DNA of 64,000 nt, taken from NCBI GenBank assembly GCA_015075625.1, contig JABTTZ010000002.1, positions 744,001 to 808,000 of the forward strand. The letters are read 5' to 3'. Source of the DNA: Anaerolineales bacterium (lineage in GTDB: Bacteria > Chloroflexota > Anaerolineae > Aggregatilineales > UBA2796). Numbering within the stretch: the stretch's first letter is position 1; each line of letters begins with the position of its first letter. The notes under the pieces are model-generated. The model did no database searches, had not been told where the DNA came from, and worked only from the letters and a program-made list of their open reading frames with translations. Position numbers and translations under genes: made by a program. Shown here piece by piece: positions 36,805 through 44,847 of this stretch.

Positions 36805-37983
36805 ATGCGGATTGTCATTGATGTCATGGGCAGCGACGAGCGCCCATTCCCAGACATTGAGGGGGCGGTACAGGCGGGGCGCTACTTCCACGAGCTAAAC
36901 GGGCGGGAGAGCGACCCCGTTACCTTGATACTCGTCGGAGATCAGAAGGTTATCAGAGCAGAATTGACCAAGTGGGGGGCGCAAGACCTCCCGCTTGAGA
37001 TTGTCCATGCCTCACAAGTTATTGAGATGAAGGAAAAAGCAAGCCGCGCCGCCCGCAGCAAGCCCGACTCCTCGATGCGGGTGGGGATGGAGATGGTCGG
37101 CACGGGGAAGGCAGATGCTTTTGTGACGGCAGGAAACACCGGCGCGGCACTGGCTCTGGCGACAGTTCACGCCCTGCGCCGCCTGCCGGGGGTGCGTCGT
37201 CCGGCGCTCACCTCCCTAATGCGCGTAGAGAACGAAAAAACCGTCGTCCTTGTCGATCTAGGGGCAAATGCCGATTCGCGCCCCGAATGGTTGGTGCAGT
37301 TTGGGGTGATGGGTAGTTTGTATGCACAGCACGTCCTCGGACAGGCAAACCCTCGTGTCGCTTTGCTCTCCAACGGGGAGGAAGAAGGCAAGGGGAACAA
37401 ATTGGTGCGCGATGCTGCCGGGTTGTTCCCCAAGGCGGGGATCAATTACATGGGCAATGTTGAGCCGAGGGACGTTCTGCAAGGGGCGGCAGATGTTGTT
37501 GTTGCCGATGGGTTCGTCGGCAACATCATGCTCAAATCGCTTGAGGCGGCGGGCGATACGATGTTTCGCTCTCTGCGGCGCGAACTGAGCCTGAATCCGA
37601 TTCGGATGTTGGGGGCGTTCCTCTCCAGACCCGCCTTTGTCAAACTCTATCGCCAAGTAGACCCCTTTGAGATTGGTGGAGCGCCACTTTTGGGGGTGAA
37701 CGGCATCGTGATTGTGGCGCATGGGCGGACGAACGCAAAGGGCATCAAAAATGCCATTTTGCAAGCACACCGTGCCGCACGCGCCAACGTGATCAGCGCC
37801 ATTCAGCACGGGATGGCACGCTATGCGGGCATTGCCGAGGACGAGATTGACGAAGTTACCGTGATCAAACGTCCGCGCCGCAACCGCTTAGCAAACATCC
37901 TCCGCTGGCGCTTCAGTCCGCTGCGTTTACGCCGTCGGGGTCGGGGGCGCGGGCGGCGAAACGCTGGCTTGTTAAATTCATGA
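36805..37983 (+). CDS. plsX: Phosphate acyltransferase PlsX
   Basis: A 392-residue PlsX that converts acyl-ACP and phosphate to acyl-phosphate, the first step of membrane phospholipid synthesis in most bacteria. The start at 36805 gives the family opening MRIVIDVMGSDERP. Other hallmarks: SRAARSKPDSSMRVGM, AGNTGA, LVDLGANAD, and VVADGFVGNIMLK. The last 30 residues are very basic and Arg-rich (RRRGRGRGRRN), longer than usual. The stop overlaps the next ATG (ATGA). No plsY, rpmF or fab gene is adjacent, which differs from most genomes. Confidence 0.95.
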   Translation: MRIVIDVMGSDERPFPDIEGAVQAGRYFHELNGRESDPVTLILVGDQKVIRAELTKWGAQDLPLEIVHASQVIEMKEKASRAARSKPDSSMRVGMEMVGTGKADAFVTAGNTGAALALATVHALRRLPGVRRPALTSLMRVENEKTVVLVDLGANADSRPEWLVQFGVMGSLYAQHVLGQANPRVALLSNGEEEGKGNKLVRDAAGLFPKAGINYMGNVEPRDVLQGAADVVVADGFVGNIMLKSLEAAGDTMFRSLRRELSLNPIRMLGAFLSRPAFVKLYRQVDPFEIGGAPLLGVNGIVIVAHGRTNAKGIKNAILQAHRAARANVISAIQHGMARYAGIAEDEIDEVTVIKRPRRNRLANILRWRFSPLRLRRRGRGRGRRNAGLLNS

Positions 37984-38741
37984 GACGGACTCTATATAGC
38001 GTTTTTCTGGCGTTGGCACTAGCAGCCTGCCAGACCACCCCCGCCCCACTCCCCACCTCCCGTCCGGCAGGGGGCAGCCGCAACCGCGATGTGCGCATCA
38101 CCGTGCGGACTGTGGCGGGCTTTGAGATGGTGAACGTCCCCGCTGGCTGTTTCCAGATGGGCAGCGGGGATGGGCGGCGGGACGAACAACCCGTTCACGA
38201 GGTCTGTTTTGCCCATCCTTTCTGGCTGGATCGCTTTGAGATCACAAATGCTCAGTACGGCTCAGAGGGACCCTTCCCCGGTGCTGACCTCCCACGCACA
38301 AACCTGACATGGTATGAGGCACGCGACTTCTGCGCCCAACGTGGCGGGCGCCTGCCTACCGAGGCGGAATGGGAATACGCGGCGCGTGGTGTGGAGGGGT
38401 GGCATTACCCCTGGGGCAACCGTCTGGAGGATTCGCGTGCCGTCTTTGACAAAAACAACCAGTTGCAGCCCGCGCCTGTCGGCAGCAAACCAGCGGGGGC
38501 ATCGTGGGTGGGGGCGCTTGATTTGGCGGGGAACGTTTGGGAATGGACGAGTTCACTCTACCGCCCCTATCCCTATAATCCGGCAGATGGGCGCGAGTCA
38601 GCGGAGGCAGAGGGGGAGCGCGTCCATCGCGGCGGGTGGCTCAGCTACATTGATTATGGGATCAGCGGACATACACGCTTTCGCCGGGACCCCAACGCGC
38701 CGGACTGGTTCATCGGCTTTCGTTGTGTGGTAGACAACTAG
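37980..38741 (+). CDS. SUMF1/FGE-domain lipoprotein
   Basis: A 253-residue lipoprotein. Lipobox LALAAC (Cys17) ends a short signal peptide. After a Pro/Thr linker comes a formylglycine-generating-enzyme-like domain: MVNVPAGCFQMGS, PVHEVCF, WLDRFEITNAQY, LPTEAEWEYAARG, LAGNVWEWTSS and GFRCV. In sulfatase-activating FGEs two catalytic Cys lie near the C-terminus; only the single GFRCV cysteine is seen here, so oxygenase activity is doubtful. Many family members instead bind ligands or serve as sensors. Coupled to plsX by a four-base overlap. Confidence 0.85.
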   Translation: MRRTLYSVFLALALAACQTTPAPLPTSRPAGGSRNRDVRITVRTVAGFEMVNVPAGCFQMGSGDGRRDEQPVHEVCFAHPFWLDRFEITNAQYGSEGPFPGADLPRTNLTWYEARDFCAQRGGRLPTEAEWEYAARGVEGWHYPWGNRLEDSRAVFDKNNQLQPAPVGSKPAGASWVGALDLAGNVWEWTSSLYRPYPYNPADGRESAEAEGERVHRGGWLSYIDYGISGHTRFRRDPNAPDWFIGFRCVVDN

Positions 38742-38762
38742 CGTTATTAAGGACATAATCGT

Positions 38763-39701
38763 TTGGATAGTGTAACTCCTCGCGAAATTGACTACACCGC
38801 GCCCCTTTTGTCGCCGAACGCCAGCCGCTTGAAGCCGAACAAGGGGTGGGCGGCGCTGCGTCTTGCCGAACTATGGCAATACCGCGAACTGCTTTACTTC
38901 TTGGTGTGGCGGGATGTTGTAGTCCGCTACAAACAGACCCTTCTCGGCGTGACGTGGGCGGTGATCCAGCCCTTCATGACAATGGTTGTTTTTAGCTTGT
39001 TTTTTGGCGGCTTGGCGGGTGTCCCCTCGGATGGAATTCCCTACCCCATCTTCAGTTTTGCGGCGCTCGTCCCCTGGACGTTCTTCGCCAATGGGCTTGG
39101 ACAGGCATCTAACAGCCTTGTGGGAAGTGCCAACCTGATCAAGAAGGTCTACTTTCCGCGCCTGATCATCCCCATCAGCGGTGTTTTGGGCGGATTGCCT
39201 GATTTTCTGATCGCTTTCGTTGTGTTGATCGGCTTGATGATCTTTTATGGCTTGTTTCCGGCATTGGGGGCGCTGATCTGGCTACCCGCCTTGCTCATTT
39301 TGGCGTTGATCACGGCGTTGGGGGTGGGGTTGTGGCTCTCGGCGCTGAACGTGTATTACCGCGATGTGCGCTATATTGTCCCCTTCATTATTCAACTGTG
39401 GATGTTTGCGACGCCCATTGCCTATTCCTCCAGCTTGCTCCCACAGCCATGGCGGACACTCTATGCGATCAACCCGATGGTTGGCGTGATCGACGGCTTC
39501 CGTTGGGCGCTGCTGAGCGGTGAGCGGGGGAATCCGCTGACGCATATTGCCGAGGGGGTTGGCTTCCAGTGGCAGACGATGAGCATGGCCAGCCCTCCGA
39601 TGGGGATGATCCTCGTCTCAACAGGCGTGGCGCTTGTCATCCTCCTCAGCGGGATTGCCTATTTCCGTCGTGTGGAACGCACCTTTGCCGATGTTGTGTG
39701 A
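38763..39701 (+). CDS. ABC-2 type polysaccharide/polyol export permease (Wzm-like)
   Basis: A 312-residue protein with six membrane segments. The opening WRDVVVRYKQTLLGVTWAVIQP and later SALNVYYRDVRYIVPFIIQLWMF match the O-antigen/teichoic-acid ABC-2 permease family (Wzm/TagG), which exports polysaccharides with a Wzt/TagH ATPase. No such ATPase is adjacent, so the partner must be elsewhere. A TTG start at 38763 is used, preceded by AAGGA. A perfect hairpin follows the gene at 39749-39772. Confidence 0.85.
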   Translation: MDSVTPREIDYTAPLLSPNASRLKPNKGWAALRLAELWQYRELLYFLVWRDVVVRYKQTLLGVTWAVIQPFMTMVVFSLFFGGLAGVPSDGIPYPIFSFAALVPWTFFANGLGQASNSLVGSANLIKKVYFPRLIIPISGVLGGLPDFLIAFVVLIGLMIFYGLFPALGALIWLPALLILALITALGVGLWLSALNVYYRDVRYIVPFIIQLWMFATPIAYSSSLLPQPWRTLYAINPMVGVIDGFRWALLSGERGNPLTHIAEGVGFQWQTMSMASPPMGMILVSTGVALVILLSGIAYFRRVERTFADVV

Positions 39702-39748
39702 GTACGGTATATGAGTACGGTATAACTGTGTCGATTTGTACCCTTTCC

Positions 39749-39772
39749 CTACGATTTGTCCATAAATCGTAG
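39749..39772. other. Perfect hairpin upstream of a promoter
   Basis: CTACGATTT (39749-39757) and AAATCGTAG (39764-39772), nine pairs with a 6-base loop. It ends 7 bases before the -35 box of the next gene. A terminator for the permease or an operator are both possible. Confidence 0.5.
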
Positions 39773-39778
39773 CGGAAC

Positions 39779-39806
39779 TTGCAACCTGAGAATCACCCGA
39801 TATAAT
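39779..39806 (+). promoter_or_regulatory. Promoter of the LPxTG-like surface protein gene
   Basis: TTGCAA (39779-39784), 16-base spacer, perfect TATAAT (39801-39806). The ATG is 47 bases beyond the -10 box. Confidence 0.6.
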
Positions 39807-39853
39807 TAATCTAGTGCTAATCTTCTGAAACGCGCACACGAGGACATAACGTC

Positions 39854-41623
39854 ATGAATCTAAGAAAACTCGCAACGCTGCTGCTTGTTGCGTTATTTGT
39901 CTTGCCTTTTGCGGCAGTGGGACAGCCCACCAAAGCGCAGCCTATTTATCGCTGCTTCCCCACCTGCGATCCCGCTGATGGGAAATTCATGGTGTTGGTG
40001 GGAACGGGGTTGAATTCCCTCGTTGGGGGATCGATTGAAATCCAACTCGCTGCCCCTGCGGGTTCTGCCTCCTTCACACTCGGCATTTTCGATGGCGATA
40101 GCGAGCAACCGGGTGATTCGACCGTTCCAATAACCGTTGGTCAGGCAAGTTTTTGGGATCGCGTCACCTACATTAGTGGTGATGTCTACGACCCAGCAAA
40201 CTGGAATAACCTCGTTTTGGATTATGATTTGTATGCCGATCCCTTGGGGGATAACACTGGCGGAACATTCCTCGGCACGTTCAACAGCGAGACGATGCTG
40301 AATGACGACTGGAGCGAGTTTCTCATCCCCAACAGCCCTCTGGCGCAATCCCCAAGCGGGAACTTTTTCTATCGGTTGGTGATTAGTTCGCCAAACGCGA
40401 GTTTGCCCGGCGTCGCCAATCAGTTCAAGCTCCGCACGGATAGTTATTTGGCAGTTCAGCCTTCTGCCTTCCAGGTCATTGGCGGGAGCTTTAACCAAAG
40501 CGACTTGTTCTTCCTCTATCCCAATTTCCCTTTGCTCACCAATTCCCCCTATTCGGGGGTGTGGGATATCTATCTTGACTTCTTCAACCCCACCTTCGAC
40601 TTGGTGGTGTGGGATGGGGACCTTGACCGAGGGAAAGTGACGATCACCCCCGGTCCAGTGTTTACCGTCTCGGATAACGACACGGATGATCCTGATACAG
40701 CGAATGTTGGTATTCCGCCATGGGCGGTGGGAACGGCGGCTGTCCCTGAAGGGGTTGCCGTTGGGTCAACCTTCCCTGGTCCGGTTACCGCAACAGGGAA
40801 TCCGGCAGATGACTTCGATAACCAATTGGCGCTGCCGACCTCACAGCTCTTCATGCGTTCCCCAAGCATTGAATACACCGTCTACGATCCGAACGGCACA
40901 GTCTTCTACAACCCCAATCCATCGGGAAACCAAGAGTGGGAGCAGTTCCGCATCACCAGCGATCCGGCGGACCCACCCGGAACCTATGATTATTTCTCTC
41001 CATCGCTGCCGGCTGGTTTGTGGCGGCTGGAGCTTAGCGGACTTGACCTCAGCAACCTAAACGCCCTGCGCCTGTTTGTGAGGATTGCCTGCGTGCAAGG
41101 GACAAGTGTCCCCGGCTTCCAAGATGTCGCCTGCGATAATATCCTACGCCCGTTCCTGATTGGCGATACGGTGTGGTGGGATTACAACGGGAACGGCGTC
41201 CAAGACCCCGGCGAACCGGGTATCCCCGGCGTCATCGTTGAATTGATCGGGACGACTGGCACGGTAATCGCCACGACAACTACCGACGCCAGCGGGCTGT
41301 ATTTCTTCAACGTGGATGCCGGCACGTATACCGTGCGCGTTGCTTCCTCCAACGATACCAATACCCTTGTTGATGCTATTGCGACGACCCCCAGACAGTT
41401 CACAAACACGGTGGTCAATGCAAACATCCTGACCTACGACTTTGGCTTCCGCCTGCCACCCGGCACGCAGCGGACACCCACGCCTGTGCCACCGGTGACG
41501 ACTCTCCCTTCAACAGGGTATGCGCCTGCCCCCGACGGTCTGCTGCCTTGGGGAATCGCACTGATTGTTGGTGTGGCGCTTGTCGCTGGCGGGATGCTCG
41601 CCCGTAAGCGTCGGCAGAACTAG
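39854..41623 (+). CDS. Surface protein with SdrD B-like domain and LPxTG-like anchor
   Basis: A 589-residue exported protein. A signal peptide (LATLLLVALFVLPFAAVG) is followed by beta-rich regions of unknown family to about residue 430. A Cna-B/SdrD B-type domain then occupies about 436-500 (DTVWWDYNGNGVQDPGE, IPGVIVELIG, ATTTTDASGLYFFNV). The end has LPSTG at 551-555, a membrane segment and the basic tail RKRRQN, the classic sortase sorting signal. In this likely single-membrane-type envelope it could be covalently anchored, or the motif could be an archaeosortase/exosortase-like tail. No sortase gene is in the window. A hairpin region and terminator follow. Confidence 0.8.
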   Translation: MNLRKLATLLLVALFVLPFAAVGQPTKAQPIYRCFPTCDPADGKFMVLVGTGLNSLVGGSIEIQLAAPAGSASFTLGIFDGDSEQPGDSTVPITVGQASFWDRVTYISGDVYDPANWNNLVLDYDLYADPLGDNTGGTFLGTFNSETMLNDDWSEFLIPNSPLAQSPSGNFFYRLVISSPNASLPGVANQFKLRTDSYLAVQPSAFQVIGGSFNQSDLFFLYPNFPLLTNSPYSGVWDIYLDFFNPTFDLVVWDGDLDRGKVTITPGPVFTVSDNDTDDPDTANVGIPPWAVGTAAVPEGVAVGSTFPGPVTATGNPADDFDNQLALPTSQLFMRSPSIEYTVYDPNGTVFYNPNPSGNQEWEQFRITSDPADPPGTYDYFSPSLPAGLWRLELSGLDLSNLNALRLFVRIACVQGTSVPGFQDVACDNILRPFLIGDTVWWDYNGNGVQDPGEPGIPGVIVELIGTTGTVIATTTTDASGLYFFNVDAGTYTVRVASSNDTNTLVDAIATTPRQFTNTVVNANILTYDFGFRLPPGTQRTPTPVPPVTTLPSTGYAPAPDGLLPWGIALIVGVALVAGGMLARKRRQN

Positions 41624-41635
41624 AGATTACACAGA

Positions 41636-41696
41636 CAACCGCCTTTCCGCAGAACCGGACGCGCAGCAGCGCGTCCGAATAAAGGTAGGGCGGTTG
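41636..41696 (+). other. Nested inverted repeats after the surface protein gene
   Basis: An outer repeat CAACCGCC (41636-41643) with GGCGGTTG (41689-41696) encloses an inner one, GGACGCG/CGCGTCC (41657-41676). It has no T tract, and a separate terminator follows at 41719. It could be an mRNA-stabilising 3' structure. Confidence 0.45.
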
Positions 41697-41718
41697 CTCT
41701 CGATTGGTTGAGTTTTTT

Positions 41719-41745
41719 GGACGCACAGTAGGGCGTCCTTTTTTT
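41719..41745 (+). terminator. Rho-independent terminator
   Basis: GGACGC (41719-41724) and GCGTCC (41733-41738) form a stem followed by seven T (41739-41745). It separates the surface protein from the lasso peptide locus. Confidence 0.8.
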
Positions 41746-41775
41746 GTCCGTGTGTTTTGTCAGAATCGTCAGGTC

Positions 41776-42249
41776 ATGCCCCGATTATTAGCACGATTCT
41801 TCTCGCAGCCACCCCTTAAGAAACGTCTCTTTCTTTGGGCATGGGTTCTTCTTCTCCGCTTTGATCTACTGCTGAGGGCTGCATCCTTCCGGCGTGCTGA
41901 ACGGATTCGCCCCATACAGGTTGCTCAGCAACCCGCCCCGCCCCTTGAAACGATCCTGTGGGCGGTGAATGCTGCGGCTGCCCACCACCTTTACCCGATG
42001 ACTTGCCTTCGCCGCGCCCTGACGCTGCGCTACCTGCTTGCCAAAGGGGGGATCGTCTCGAACCTGTGTTTTGGGGTGCGCTATGAGGGGGAAACCTTTG
42101 CCGCCCATGCGTGGATAGAGCTAAACGATCAACCGTTTGGCGAACGGATTGATCCGACGGTACGCTATGTAAAAATGGAAAAAATGCCAGTGGCTATACG
42201 CCCACCGACTCCGGGGCTTAAACATCGGGAACACTCGGAATTACAATGA
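41776..42249 (+). CDS. Lasso peptide leader protease (B2, transglutaminase-like)
   Basis: A 157-residue member of the lasso peptide biosynthesis B2 family. The core TCLRRALTLRYLLAKGGI carries Cys77, followed by FGVRYEGETFAAHAWIEL with His111 and an Asp near 118 or 126, the Cys-His-Asp triad that removes the leader peptide. The short hydrophobic N-terminal region is typical. The family normally needs an RRE protein (B1) to present the leader; none is seen here, fused or free. ATG at 41776 is chosen over an upstream frame start because the first 24 codons beyond it overlap the terminator. The cyclase gene starts 16 bases later. Confidence 0.88.
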   Translation: MPRLLARFFSQPPLKKRLFLWAWVLLLRFDLLLRAASFRRAERIRPIQVAQQPAPPLETILWAVNAAAAHHLYPMTCLRRALTLRYLLAKGGIVSNLCFGVRYEGETFAAHAWIELNDQPFGERIDPTVRYVKMEKMPVAIRPPTPGLKHREHSELQ

Positions 42250-42265
42250 CACAAGAGGAGGGACG

Positions 42266-44149
42266 ATGGCGGGATTATGCGGAATTGTTCGATTTGATGG
42301 AGAACACCTAGAGGATCATCTGCTAGAGGAGATGATCAGGGCAATGGCATATCGCGCTGTTGATGGGGTGCGCCGCTTTACTGATGGGCAGCTTGCCTTT
42401 GCCCACCTTGCCCATCACACCACCCCCCAAGCCCTCAGCGAACAGCAGCCCTTAATAACGGCAGATGAGGCGTTCGTTTTGGTGACAGATGCCTTCTTGG
42501 TCAATCGCGCCGCACTGATCGCCACCTTGCGCCCTACGGGATTCCTGCCAGCCCAAGCTGACGACGATCTTAGCGATGCGTCCTTAATCCTTGCCGCCTA
42601 CCGCCAATGGGGTGAGGCGTGCCTTGCCCATCTTGATGGCGATTACGTCTTTGCCGTGTGGGATAAGTCGGCGCAAGTGCTTGTTTGTGGGCGCTCCCCC
42701 TTTGGAGGGAAGGCGCTTCATCTCGTTTATACCCCTCATTACGCCGCCTTTAGTTCGGATGTCACCCCATTATTGACTTTGCCAGGGATCTCCCGCCAAC
42801 CGAATGCCTTGATGCTGGCTGCTTTTGGCACCTTTCAACTGGATGAGGAGAGTTCAGAAAGCTACTTTCGTGATATTTTATGGCTGCCGCGCAGTGGGAT
42901 TATGCGGCTGACAGACAGCGGGGTGGAACAGCGTTGGGGGTGGCAGCCAGAGATGCCCCACTCTGTTCAGCGGAAGTCCGCCCACGATTATGCCGCCGAA
43001 CTGCGAGGCTTGCTGACCGAGGTCATGATCGATCAGATGCGCAGCAGTCGCCCCATCTATGGCATTTCGCTTAGTGGTGGGATGGATTCGACGACGATTG
43101 CCGCCTTAGTCTACCATCAACTGACCACGCAGGGTGAGGGCAAACTGATCGCTCATCACATCTATGCGGAGAGTATGCTTGATGAGCGCCCTCGGGTTAG
43201 GGCGCTGGCGCAAAAATTGGGGATCACTGTCCAGTACCATCCGATAGAACCGTTTGCTGCGTCGTTCGAGGAACTGGAAGCTCTGATACTGCCAGAAATT
43301 CCTTTTTTGAATCTATTTCAACCTATGAGTCTGTTTTTGGCAGGGGAGATCAAAGCGGAAGGCGGCAGTTTCTTATGGACAGGACATGGCGGGGATAACC
43401 TCTTTGCTCGCTCGCACTATACTCACTTGTACCAAGCTCTGCGCGGCGATTTTCGCTCTTTCCGTCCGCTGCAGGGGATCGCTAAAGCACAGGGCGAGTC
43501 GGCGCTGCGGCTTTTTGCGCGCTATTATGTTCGCCCTCTACTGCCTAAATGGGCGCTTCAGGGACGCGAAGTCGCCTTTAATGCGCGCAAATTTACCCAG
43601 CTAGAATGGCTTTCCCCCCGATTCAAGGAACAAGATGGGCTAGAGGCTTATTGGGAGCGGCAGCAAAAGCGTTGGCGCGGCATCTCTCCCTATCAAGATG
43701 CGTACAACCGAGTGTGGTATGGGTTGCAAGGTCGGGGAAGTGTCTTAGCCGCACAGCAAACCTTAGCGCGGGAAGGTGTTGAATCGCGGATGCCCTTGCT
43801 TGACCGTCGCTTGGTCAACTTTTCGCTCACCCTCCCTCTAGAGGAGGCACACCTCTTTGGGCGGCAAAAGCTGGTGATGCGCCGCGCCATGAGCGACCTC
43901 TTGCCACCGGAGGTAACCGGTCATTTTGGGAAGCGCCATGTGAATGCCTCCAGCGATCATACCTTTTATGGCATGATCGAACTGGTACGCGGCTTGTTTC
44001 ATCAATCGCGTTTAGCCGAACTTACCTTAGTTGACGATCAAACCATTCAAGGGCTGTTGGATCGCTATATTACAGAGCGCCGCCACCCTGATCAACTTTT
44101 ACTGACGTGGCTGATGTTTATGGAACGCTGGCTGCGGAAATTTTGCTAA
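42266..44149 (+). CDS. Lasso peptide cyclase (asparagine synthetase B-like, C protein)
   Basis: A 627-residue AsnB homologue. The N-terminal domain (1-210) has the glutaminase-like fold but begins MAGLCGIVRFDG, so the Cys is at position 5 and cannot be the N-terminal nucleophile; the glutaminase is thus probably inactive, as in lasso cyclases. The C-terminal domain has the PP-loop SLSGGMDSTT (about 268-277) that adenylates a carboxylate, followed by WTGHGGDNLFARS. It would activate the Glu8 side chain of the core and join it to the N-terminal Gly, forming the macrolactam ring. Its place beside B2 and precursor supports the role. A true AsnB is the alternative. Confidence 0.85.
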   Translation: MAGLCGIVRFDGEHLEDHLLEEMIRAMAYRAVDGVRRFTDGQLAFAHLAHHTTPQALSEQQPLITADEAFVLVTDAFLVNRAALIATLRPTGFLPAQADDDLSDASLILAAYRQWGEACLAHLDGDYVFAVWDKSAQVLVCGRSPFGGKALHLVYTPHYAAFSSDVTPLLTLPGISRQPNALMLAAFGTFQLDEESSESYFRDILWLPRSGIMRLTDSGVEQRWGWQPEMPHSVQRKSAHDYAAELRGLLTEVMIDQMRSSRPIYGISLSGGMDSTTIAALVYHQLTTQGEGKLIAHHIYAESMLDERPRVRALAQKLGITVQYHPIEPFAASFEELEALILPEIPFLNLFQPMSLFLAGEIKAEGGSFLWTGHGGDNLFARSHYTHLYQALRGDFRSFRPLQGIAKAQGESALRLFARYYVRPLLPKWALQGREVAFNARKFTQLEWLSPRFKEQDGLEAYWERQQKRWRGISPYQDAYNRVWYGLQGRGSVLAAQQTLAREGVESRMPLLDRRLVNFSLTLPLEEAHLFGRQKLVMRRAMSDLLPPEVTGHFGKRHVNASSDHTFYGMIELVRGLFHQSRLAELTLVDDQTIQGLLDRYITERRHPDQLLLTWLMFMERWLRKFC

Positions 44150-44467
44150 GTATCTATCCGTAAATTAAAAGGTGAACGGTAGGGGCAACCCCTCACCCCC
44201 TAGCCGCCTCTCCCGCTGTGCGGGAGAGAGGGAATAATATCTTTTTCGGGAGGGGCGCTGCCCCTCCCCTCCCCGTGAGAGACAAGGTGGTGAAGAAAAC
44301 GCCTGTTGAAAAGCCCGTAGATAGCGGTCAAGAGGGTAGGCTCATCCCTCACCACCGAATTTAAGGATAGGCTCTAAGGGCGCGTTTGGAATGTTAGGGC
44401 GTGCCGGTAAGATGTTCTCGGTGCTGAAGTGGCGGGTTGAACATAGGGTGTTATGAATTTTTTTTGA
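44150..44467 (+). other. Region between cyclase and precursor genes, no gene seen
   Basis: Includes a palindromic element, CCTCTCCCGC then GCGGGAGAGAGG (about 44207-44232), inside a C/T-rich run. Related C-rich runs occur at 25230 and 30850. No coding frame of convincing length was seen; no RRE protein could be hidden here. Confidence 0.5.
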
Positions 44468-44496
44468 TTGACATTTTCCCGACTCTGTGTTACTTT
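44468..44496 (+). promoter_or_regulatory. Promoter of the lasso precursor
   Basis: Perfect TTGACA (44468-44473), 17-base spacer, TACTTT (44491-44496). The expected start site near 44503 lies beyond an in-frame ATG at 44487, which rules that codon out and favours 44523 or 44538. Confidence 0.55.
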
Positions 44497-44522
44497 ATGA
44501 GCGTGTTTTGGACGATCACTCA

Positions 44523-44717
44523 ATGGAACACTCATTTATGAATCCTCAATCACATGGTCTTATCGCAGTGGAAGAAAGCAGGAAAAGCAAACCCAAAAAG
44601 GGATATGTTCCGCCACAATTAAAAGCGTGGGGTGAACTTGCAACCCTTACACAAGGCTTGCTTAACCCTCCTTTGGAACCAATCTTTCCCTTCAGTCTTT
44701 GCAACCCTGGTACCTAG
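44523..44717 (+). CDS. Lasso peptide precursor (A protein)
   Basis: A 64-residue precursor from ATG 44523 (or 59 residues from ATG 44538). The leader holds YVPPQLKAWGELATLTQ with Tyr-17, Pro-14, Leu-12, Gly-8 and Thr-2 relative to the core, exactly the RRE-binding and cleavage register of known lasso leaders. The core is 20 residues: it opens GLLNPPLE, so Gly1 and Glu8 can close an 8-residue macrolactam, and ends with SLCNPGT. The tail has two Phe and an Ile as possible plugs, one Cys and a C-terminal Thr. The 44487 start is excluded by promoter position. A terminator lies 47 bases beyond the stop. Confidence 0.85.
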   Translation: MEHSFMNPQSHGLIAVEESRKSKPKKGYVPPQLKAWGELATLTQGLLNPPLEPIFPFSLCNPGT

Positions 44718-44763
44718 TCAACAACCATCCACACGGGCAGCGGGCATGGTGAGATGTTCCTTC

Positions 44764-44797
44764 AGCCCCCAGCACCTATAGGCTGCGGGGCTTTTTT
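44764..44797 (+). terminator. Rho-independent terminator after the precursor
   Basis: AGCCCCCAGC pairs with GCTGCGGGGCT (one bulge), followed by six T (44792-44797). It would end the short precursor transcript before the kinase-like gene. Confidence 0.75.
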
Positions 44798-44847
44798 GGT
44801 GAGATCGCCTTGTATACCCTCAATACCGTGTCCCACCCCTCCTTTCT

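Noticed and set aside
44487-44522. Longer lasso precursor starting at 44487
   Set aside because: The start lies upstream of the likely transcription start and just inside the promoter.
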